Assembly: GCA_017428785.1 (NCBI GenBank)
Contig: JAFRQD010000067.1
Location: forward strand, 1-64,000
Direction: 5' to 3'
DNA from: Bacteroidaceae bacterium
Lineage (GTDB): Bacteria; Bacteroidota; Bacteroidia; Bacteroidales; Bacteroidaceae
DNA length: 64,000 nt
Position 1 is the first letter of the stretch, and each line of letters opens with the position of its first letter. A program made the translations under genes and the position numbers. Under the pieces are notes generated by a model that saw only the letters and a list, made by a program, of their open reading frames with translations, made no database searches and had not been told where the DNA came from. Shown piece by piece: positions 27,151-33,785 of the stretch.

Positions 27151-27342
27151 TCAAGTTCCGCAAGCAATAAAATGCTGTCAGACAGGAAGTTCTTGGATGC
27201 TTTCTGTTTACTCTCGTGATGTTCTGCAAATCCACGCGAGGATTTCTCTAAATCCACACGAGGATTTCTCTAAATCCACACGAGGATTTCTGCAAGTCCT
27301 CATGAGAATATTCGCAGGGTTATCATTACTTGCGGAACTTGA
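27151..27342. repeat. Inverted-repeat-bounded segment containing a 22-bp array
   Basis: TCAAGTTCCGCAAG (27151-27164) and CTTGCGGAACTTGA (27329-27342) are perfect 14-bp inverted repeats. Between them, 27227-27314 is four units of exactly 22 bp; the first three are almost identical and each is itself palindromic (AAATCC...GGATTT). The right arm ends a few bases from the stop codon of the CotH-type gene. No other content seen in the 322-bp gap. Confidence 0.75.
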
Positions 27343-27348
27343 CTGACA

Positions 27349-30300
27349 TTATTTTATAAGAACTTTCTTGCCGTTTACGATATTGACGCCGCGCTGTGTC
27401 TTGCTCAGACGCTGACCGGCAAGGTTATAAATGGCAGAAGTCTCTGTCTTCTCCGTGTTCTCCAGGGCTGTGAGTCCTGAGAGGAATGTCTCTTCGTCGA
27501 AGTTCTCATCGAATCCGTAAAGCCACTCGCTATAGGAGGTGAGCGTGTTCTGTGCTGCTATTGTGGGACGAGTCATGAGATAGGTCCGTTTTCCGCCATC
27601 AGGATAGCGGCCGACACTTTCATTCCCTTCCATAGGATTGTAGGTGAGGCAGTCGCTCCAAGAATGGTCGGCAGCAGTCAGTGTGACGCTTTCTTCGTTG
27701 TTGTTGGAGAGCTTGAAACCGGTATGCAACTGGCGAAGTGGGTCGAGGTTGTCTGCCCACACAATATAATAGCCGTGGGCGGGAATGATGGTGGAAGCTT
27801 CGCCCCAACCTTCTCCTGGAGAGAGGGAGCTCTTGGTGATTTGGTATTTATCGGTAATGGCTGGGTCGTCGGTGAGGAACATGCCTTCGAGGTCGATGTC
27901 GTGGTCGGTCGTGTTGTACAGTTCTATCCAGTCGTTACGCCTTCCGTACTCGTTGGCTGCAACGGTGTTGTTAGCACTTACCTCGTTGACTACGACAGGA
28001 GACGAACCGGCAGCGATGAGACAACTGGATTGCAGGGGTTGGAAGATGGCTTGCAGTTCGGTATTGGCATCCGTGTTGAGCTGTAGCGTGCGATCACGGC
28101 TGACGATGGCTGTGCCGGAAGTGACATTGTAGCTTATCTCGGCATCCCAATATATGTCGGATGAACCGGGAACATTGTTGTGCACCTCGACTGCAATGAT
28201 GTTCTCGCCTTTATGGAAGAGGTTGACGGGCAAATCGATGGTGCCGGAGTCTGGATTGTCGGGAGCATAAGTGGTGGCGTAGGTCTCGAAAAGGATTTCG
28301 CCTTCGGGGAGGAGGTAGCGGCAGGCTTCAGTGCCATTGACATAGACAACAAAGCCATCGTCGGCCGTGAAGTTGAGTGTGAAGGAAGCAATGTTCGCAG
28401 GCTCGCTGTCGATTGTAAGGTTCTTTCGGAAATAGTAGGTGGGATGCTTCTGGCTACTGTTCCCTCCATAGCTGATAGTTGTGACAATGGAACTCTTTCC
28501 GTAGCCGAGTGGAGTGGGGCCTTGAGGCCAATCGATAGCTCCCGTCTTCCAGTTCGTGCCGTCGAGCGAGCCCTGATCCCAGTAGCTCCAGCTGTCGCCT
28601 TTATGTATGTCGGTAACTGTGGAGTTGCCTGTCTTGCTCCAACCTACGAAGTTATAACCAGCGGGAGCAGATACTTCGAGAGTGACAGGTGCGAAGAGTG
28701 TTCCGTCGAAAGTGCCTGTGGGAACGGGTTGGCCGTTGATGAGGAAAGCGGCTCCTGGCACATTTGCACTGAACTTTGCCGTCATTCCATTTCCAAGCCC
28801 GTAGGCATTCTTCAGGGCAGTCATGCGAGATGTTCGTGCAGTTAGGCCGGCCATCTTGCTTTTTTGCTCGTTATAGGATGTCCAGGGTTCTTTGCTTTCC
28901 CAAGCGAGTGCAGGCTCTACGAGGCGGCAGATGCTGTCGCTTATGCTGAGGCAACGTTCTTTTGTGAAGACGCTACCGTGCAGAATGCAGTAGGCATCGA
29001 TGAAGCGACGGCGGAAGTCTGCACTGTTTCGCTTCATGTTTCTGTATATGGTAAGCAATTCGTTGTTGCCACTGTTATCGAGAAGTCCCACGCCGTTGAG
29101 ATTGCTCCAACCCCAGTCTTGGTCGTGAAGCGTCATGCGGAACCGGCCGTCGGGCAAGGAGCGGTAGCCTTTGATATTGTTGTTGTTGCAAATCCAGTCG
29201 CTGCAACCGATATAGCTGATAGTTGCGAAGAAGTTAGGTATCTCGTCGATGTCGATAAGCTGTTTGAGCTCTTCGTAGGTGCTCTGCGATGAGCAGTTCT
29301 GTGCGAGGGTTTTCCAGCGGTTGAAGGAATCCTTTGTGCCAGACATCTGGAAGTAGCCGTTCGAATACTCGAAGGCATCCATCTCGTCGTCATCATAGCC
29401 GTAGTTGGCATAACCATGATAGCGATTGTTGGGCTCGCGAAGGTTGAGCTGGGCAAGATAGCGTCCGTTGAAGAAGACATGAACGGGCTGATAGTCCTGA
29501 CAATCGCAATAGAAGCCGCTCGACATGAGTATCTGCTGAGTCATGGCATCACGAACTCGGCCGTGTTCTTGCGAGTTGTTGTCGTTGCCTCCGTTACGAA
29601 TCATGATTTGGCGGAACTTGTTGTAAGGCCTGTAACGGAAGAAGGGATAGTAGTCGATGGTCTTTTTGCCTTCGTATCGATTCGTGCCCTTTATCTTAAA
29701 GGATGATGGGGCATAGTGGCGGCTCCAGCCTCCAGCGATGACGAACTCTGCCTCTTGGTTGACAGCCATCACGCCATCCGGGGTGATGAACTCGAAGTTG
29801 ACGGGGCGCTCCCAATCCATATTGATGTTTGATGCGCCATGGTTTCGTCCGCTCACTCCATTTACGCCGTCTGTATAGACGCCAATCATTCCGTCGTATA
29901 GGTTCTTGGCATCCGTCGTGATGGAAACGACAGGCAGATAGTATTCGTGGTTGCGGTAGATGTAACTTCGTGTAACGACGGGACTGGGGAGCATTCCTTC
30001 CTGGAAGAGGCCGAGACGCAAGACAGTGGTTTCGCTGATGTTGAATATGCCGTCTTCGCTTGTCGAGCCGGTCGTGAGAGATGGAGCAGAGCCGTTTGTG
30101 GTATAACGCAAAGTGGCCCCTGCAGGGATGTTGACCTGAACCGTGAATGGTTCTGTGAAGAGTCGTGAATCGGTATCAATCTCAGGAGCTTCGAGGCGGA
30201 ACTCTGCGAAGTCGCTTCCGTTGTTTGATGCTGCCAGTGTCGGCTCTCCCGTATAACTCCATTCTTCGCCTCCGTCTTGAGTGCGAGCCCATGAGCAACG

Positions 30301-31755
30301 GGTAATGCATCCGGGGTAGTCGGCAGAGGTGATGAGGTTGCCGTCAACATCATAGAGGTAAAGAGTGCCTCCGTCGTTGTCCAGTTTGAAGCGGACTTGC
30401 TTGTAGGCCGTATCTCCAAAAGTTCCGTCTGCAGCGTTGTGGTCGAAGTAGATGACTTTGAAGTCGCCGGCTTTCACGACGCCAGTACCCGCAGACAGCT
30501 GGAACTTCATGGGCTCATCAGGATTGTCGGTAATGTAGAGGCCGTCGAGGGAGATGCTTTTGTCTGTCGGGTTGTAGATTTCTGCCCATGCTCCGTAGTT
30601 GTATGAGTAGTCGATGTACTGGTCGATGTTGCCTACCATTATCTCGTTGAAGACGATCTGCGTCTTGTCTGCATCGGGGTCGTAATCCTCGTAGAAATCA
30701 AGTTCTTCGGTCATTCCGCAGTCGTAGAGCTTGCCTCCCCAGTTCTGCTGGACATAGGCCGCGATGACATTGTTGCCCTTTCTCAATAAGGATGCCGATA
30801 TCTCCAGCTTGACAGGGTCGTCCAGCCTGTCTCTCCATTCGTTTGCTTCATCGAGGAGGGTGCCGTTCAGCCAAATGCGATAATTGTCGTCGTGGAGTAC
30901 ATAGAGGACATATTTGGATGTGGGGTGCACCTCGTCGAGCGTGAAGTCGCGACGGAACCAGTGGTTAGTGTTGTTGCCTCCCGGCCATTCCGTCTGCACG
31001 AGTCCGTTGATGGCGTCCCTACTGCCGATGGGCATCACGGCTTCGCTCCATTGCGAGTCGTCGAAGTCGGGTTGCGTCCAGCTAAGTGTCTCTATACGTC
31101 CGTCGATTTGCAGGCCGGGGATTCGCTCTCCCCATTCGTTGGCGTAGAAGAACCAGTTGTAGTATGATGTGCCGGTCCATAGTTCGCGATTGCTGGTCAG
31201 GTCGAAGATGCTGACGCTTGAGATGCTGATGGATGTATTGTCTTGTGTGGTGGGGAATTCGAAGGCAATCTTTGCGTCTTGGATATCGACACCGCTGAGG
31301 TTGCTTCGCATGAAGGTCGCTTCCTTCCCTGCCTGCAGGTCGATGGCGTCCCATACGAGATAGGTGCCGTCATCCTCGTTTTCGCACAGGGCAATGCCGA
31401 CGTCGTTGACGGCTTTGTCGGCTTGGAGCGCAAGGTAGAGCCGGTATCTGTGATTGCTTTGCAAGGTGATTGGAGTTTTGAACTGCACTCGGCCATAACT
31501 TCCTTCATTGCAAGCTGTCGGCAAGGTGATGGTATAGACGTCGCCCTCCCTGGCTTCATAAAGCAGCGACCATGGGTGGCAGGGATTGTTGCTGGGTATT
31601 GCATTGTCGTAGTTGTAACCGCCTTCGCTGTTAAAAAGCAGTTTGCCTACCCAAGGCTCGTTGTATCCCATTGGCAGAATGAACTCCTGAGCGTTTGCAA
31701 GGGGCAGGAAGCATGGGGTCAGGAGCAAGAAGAGGGAGAGTATTACTTTTTTCAT
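27349..31755 (-). CDS. Secreted CotH-kinase-like protein with lamin-tail domains and T9SS-like tail
   Basis: 1468 residues with a signal peptide (about 1-22, ending ANAQ). Jelly-roll-like segments (about 30-355) precede a lamin-tail domain (about 365-510; IVFNEIMVGN), a chitobiase C-terminal-like segment (about 525-600; LRYTTNGSAPS), a CotH kinase-like domain (about 605-930; LHDQDWGWSN), further sandwich domains, a second lamin-tail domain (about 1250-1400; VVVNEVSANN) and the sorting-like tail QRGVNIVNGKK. CotH of Bacillus phosphorylates spore coat proteins; in Bacteroidota these are large surface proteins of unknown role. A short stretch in the second lamin-tail domain (SSLSPGEGWGEAS) appears to come from a palindromic repeat. 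It starts 62 bp after the GH18-like gene and probably shares its transcript. Confidence 0.82.
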   Translation of the reverse strand: MKKVILSLFLLLTPCFLPLANAQEFILPMGYNEPWVGKLLFNSEGGYNYDNAIPSNNPCHPWSLLYEAREGDVYTITLPTACNEGSYGRVQFKTPITLQSNHRYRLYLALQADKAVNDVGIALCENEDDGTYLVWDAIDLQAGKEATFMRSNLSGVDIQDAKIAFEFPTTQDNTSISISSVSIFDLTSNRELWTGTSYYNWFFYANEWGERIPGLQIDGRIETLSWTQPDFDDSQWSEAVMPIGSRDAINGLVQTEWPGGNNTNHWFRRDFTLDEVHPTSKYVLYVLHDDNYRIWLNGTLLDEANEWRDRLDDPVKLEISASLLRKGNNVIAAYVQQNWGGKLYDCGMTEELDFYEDYDPDADKTQIVFNEIMVGNIDQYIDYSYNYGAWAEIYNPTDKSISLDGLYITDNPDEPMKFQLSAGTGVVKAGDFKVIYFDHNAADGTFGDTAYKQVRFKLDNDGGTLYLYDVDGNLITSADYPGCITRCSWARTQDGGEEWSYTGEPTLAASNNGSDFAEFRLEAPEIDTDSRLFTEPFTVQVNIPAGATLRYTTNGSAPSLTTGSTSEDGIFNISETTVLRLGLFQEGMLPSPVVTRSYIYRNHEYYLPVVSITTDAKNLYDGMIGVYTDGVNGVSGRNHGASNINMDWERPVNFEFITPDGVMAVNQEAEFVIAGGWSRHYAPSSFKIKGTNRYEGKKTIDYYPFFRYRPYNKFRQIMIRNGGNDNNSQEHGRVRDAMTQQILMSSGFYCDCQDYQPVHVFFNGRYLAQLNLREPNNRYHGYANYGYDDDEMDAFEYSNGYFQMSGTKDSFNRWKTLAQNCSSQSTYEELKQLIDIDEIPNFFATISYIGCSDWICNNNNIKGYRSLPDGRFRMTLHDQDWGWSNLNGVGLLDNSGNNELLTIYRNMKRNSADFRRRFIDAYCILHGSVFTKERCLSISDSICRLVEPALAWESKEPWTSYNEQKSKMAGLTARTSRMTALKNAYGLGNGMTAKFSANVPGAAFLINGQPVPTGTFDGTLFAPVTLEVSAPAGYNFVGWSKTGNSTVTDIHKGDSWSYWDQGSLDGTNWKTGAIDWPQGPTPLGYGKSSIVTTISYGGNSSQKHPTYYFRKNLTIDSEPANIASFTLNFTADDGFVVYVNGTEACRYLLPEGEILFETYATTYAPDNPDSGTIDLPVNLFHKGENIIAVEVHNNVPGSSDIYWDAEISYNVTSGTAIVSRDRTLQLNTDANTELQAIFQPLQSSCLIAAGSSPVVVNEVSANNTVAANEYGRRNDWIELYNTTDHDIDLEGMFLTDDPAITDKYQITKSSLSPGEGWGEASTIIPAHGYYIVWADNLDPLRQLHTGFKLSNNNEESVTLTAADHSWSDCLTYNPMEGNESVGRYPDGGKRTYLMTRPTIAAQNTLTSYSEWLYGFDENFDEETFLSGLTALENTEKTETSAIYNLAGQRLSKTQRGVNIVNGKKVLIK

Positions 31756-31817
31756 GACTTGATTAGTTTACGTTTCAGATGTCCTCGATGTTTGTGTAGT
31801 GAAGAAGTTCTTATTGC

Positions 31818-33194
31818 CTACTTAACAACAATTTTCTTACCGTTTACGATATTGATTCCTTTGTGCATCTTGTCCAAGCGCTGGCCTGAGATGTTGTAGA
31901 TGAAGTTCTCGGAATTGTTGTGGCCTTCAGAGCTCTTAATGTCCTTAATTGCGGTGGGGTTTGGCTCTACGCTGATGGAGCAGACCTGATTATCGTAGCT
32001 TGTTGTCAGCGCTTTCGACGATGCTTTTCTCGTGATTCGAGTACCGGTGCAGTTGGTCGTTTTATAGAGATAGACCAAATGATAGTCATCAAGAATCTCC
32101 AACGACGAGAGGTCTTTGGCTTGCAGTCCATATACGGCGAGGTCGCTTTGTGTGAACTTTCCCTCCGGCAGCGACACACAGTAGCCTTTGTAGTTCTTCT
32201 CGCTATAGCATTTCACGACTACCTCATTCTCGGGTACGGTGATGGCTCCGTAGATGCGGTTTATGCCCGACGCCCAAGTGTTGAGGAGGTCTTCTTGGGT
32301 GCTGTTTTTGGGGAACCATGTGCCCTCGTCGTTATACACCCAGACGAATCCGCCTGTTGCTACGCCGTTGTCCTTCCATTTCTGGAACTGCTGCATGTTG
32401 TCGTTGAACTCCTTAGTGCTGTCATCAGCCGGACCTCCTTCCTTCAGCAGGCCTGCATGGCGCTCTGTGACGCCGTTGAAGTTCCAGTTTCCTACCTGCC
32501 CCACATTGTATGCTCCGCCTGCGTAGCACTGAATCATGGCGCGGTCCACGGCATGGGGGCGTTGTGCGCGTATTTTGTTGTTGAGCTGTGTCCAGTAGCT
32601 CATGTTGGTGTAGGGGGCAAATGTGGTTTTGTAGCCAAGGTCGTACATCATTATGTGGAACTTTGCGGCGGAGTTAACGTCGTAGTTATATTCGTTGGTG
32701 GGGTTGGTAGGGTCAAGCTCCGTGTCGTTGTTCACGGCGTCAATCTCAGGCACAGCCTCTTTGAGTGCCTTAAAGTTTTTATAAAGTATGGACGTAGAGC
32801 CTGTTCCCTGAGAATTGATGAGGTTCTTGATGTTGCTGTACGACGCATTTCCCCAGCCGCCGATGCAGATGTCAATGCGCGTGATGCTGGTTGGCTCTGT
32901 CTTGAGTTTCGCGATGTCCTCCTGGTAATGGGGCTGCGTTTGCTGGAAAACGTATTTGCCGTCCTTGCAGATGGTCTCTCCGTCGGTCTTGAGCGTACCG
33001 TCCGGGTCCACATGGACATTGAACAGGATGACATAGGTGAAGCCTGAATTGCGGAGCCTGGTAATTGTTACTGGGCGTTGGCGACGGATGTGCCCGCCTA
33101 CATAGATGCCAGAGACCTCCTTGTAATTCTCTTGTGCAAAAGTGTCGGAAAAAGCGAGCATCAGGCCAAGGGCAAAAAGAGTAATTGTCTTCAT
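31818..33194 (-). CDS. GH18-like secreted protein with beta/gamma-crystallin-like domain and T9SS-like tail
   Basis: 458 residues from the start at 33194, where the signal peptide begins (MKTITLFALGLMLAFSDTFAQ). Residues of about 25-315 look like a family 18 glycosidase barrel: YVILFNVHV, ICIGGWGNAS, the active-site strand IDAVNNDTE, then FHIMMYDLGY and GGFVWVYND. The motif reads DxxNxDxE instead of DxxDxDxE, so the catalytic Asp-Glu pair is kept and an earlier Asp is Asn. Residues of about 320-410 resemble a beta/gamma-crystallin fold (CYSEKNYKGYCVSL). The tail HKGINIVNGKK matches the other T9SS-like tails. Possible substrates are chitin or N-glycans. Confidence 0.75.
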   Translation of the reverse strand: MKTITLFALGLMLAFSDTFAQENYKEVSGIYVGGHIRRQRPVTITRLRNSGFTYVILFNVHVDPDGTLKTDGETICKDGKYVFQQTQPHYQEDIAKLKTEPTSITRIDICIGGWGNASYSNIKNLINSQGTGSTSILYKNFKALKEAVPEIDAVNNDTELDPTNPTNEYNYDVNSAAKFHIMMYDLGYKTTFAPYTNMSYWTQLNNKIRAQRPHAVDRAMIQCYAGGAYNVGQVGNWNFNGVTERHAGLLKEGGPADDSTKEFNDNMQQFQKWKDNGVATGGFVWVYNDEGTWFPKNSTQEDLLNTWASGINRIYGAITVPENEVVVKCYSEKNYKGYCVSLPEGKFTQSDLAVYGLQAKDLSSLEILDDYHLVYLYKTTNCTGTRITRKASSKALTTSYDNQVCSISVEPNPTAIKDIKSSEGHNNSENFIYNISGQRLDKMHKGINIVNGKKIVVK

Positions 33195-33236
33195 CGTTGT
33201 ATTGTTTGAATTTGTATGTATATATATATTGCCTTG

Positions 33237-33267
33237 CAAAGGTAGTACTATTTTCGCTCATCTCAAA
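33237..33267 (-). promoter_or_regulatory. Consensus promoter of the GH18-like gene
   Basis: On the minus strand TTTG (33264-33267), 19 bp, TACCTTTG (33237-33244). It lies 43 bp before the start at 33194. Confidence 0.72.
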
Positions 33268-33329
33268 GGAAAAACGACAAAAAGTTTCTGTTCCGGCATG
33301 CTGAAAGTCTGGTTTTGCTGCTCGGAAAT

Positions 33330-33686
33330 GATGGAAATTTCTTTACAAAAATATAGGCGTAAATTGCAATGTTTGGCATCGGGGCATGGGGCGTCTGCCA
33401 ACGCCGCACGCTAAGTTTGCCAACGCCGCACGCTAAGTTTGCAATTTCCCCGTGCTGCGTTCTATGATTCCGCACGTGGAAATCGTGCGAATTCCCTGCG
33501 TAGTTTAGCAATCTCCTACGCTAAACTTGTATTTTCTTTGCTTTGTGACAGAAAATGCTCCTGCCGAAAAGCCCATGTATAAAAGGAAACTCGATTTAAG
33601 CGCGTTTCTCGCCTTCAGGGTAGAAAAGTGCCACAAGAACAAAAATAATGCGTCAGAAAGCGTCGCTCCTGAAAAATGTTTACAAA
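33330..33686 (-). repeat. Dispersed element of about 358 bp, copy 3
   Basis: Read on the minus strand it starts TTTGTAAACATTTTTC (33686) and ends TTTTTGTAAAGAAATTTCC. It keeps the conserved block (CTGACGC, GTGGCACTTTTCTACCC, GCTTAAATCGA, CAAAGAAA) and a 22-bp array (about 33370-33530) with units such as AGCGTGCGGCGTTGGCAAA. It fills the gap between the divergent GH18-like and M16 genes but does not cover either promoter. Confidence 0.75.
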
Positions 33687-33728
33687 GTCCACCCAAACAA
33701 ATGGTTTTTTCAAGATAAAGTGCAATTA

Positions 33729-33760
33729 TTTGTTTGGTAACAAAAAATGTCGTATCTTTG
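33729..33760 (+). promoter_or_regulatory. Promoter of the M16 protease gene
   Basis: TTTG (33729-33732), 20-bp spacer, TATCTTTG (33753-33760), 25 bp before the start codon. Confidence 0.68.
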
Positions 33761-33785
33761 CCCCGCAATTTAAAAATAATATGGT

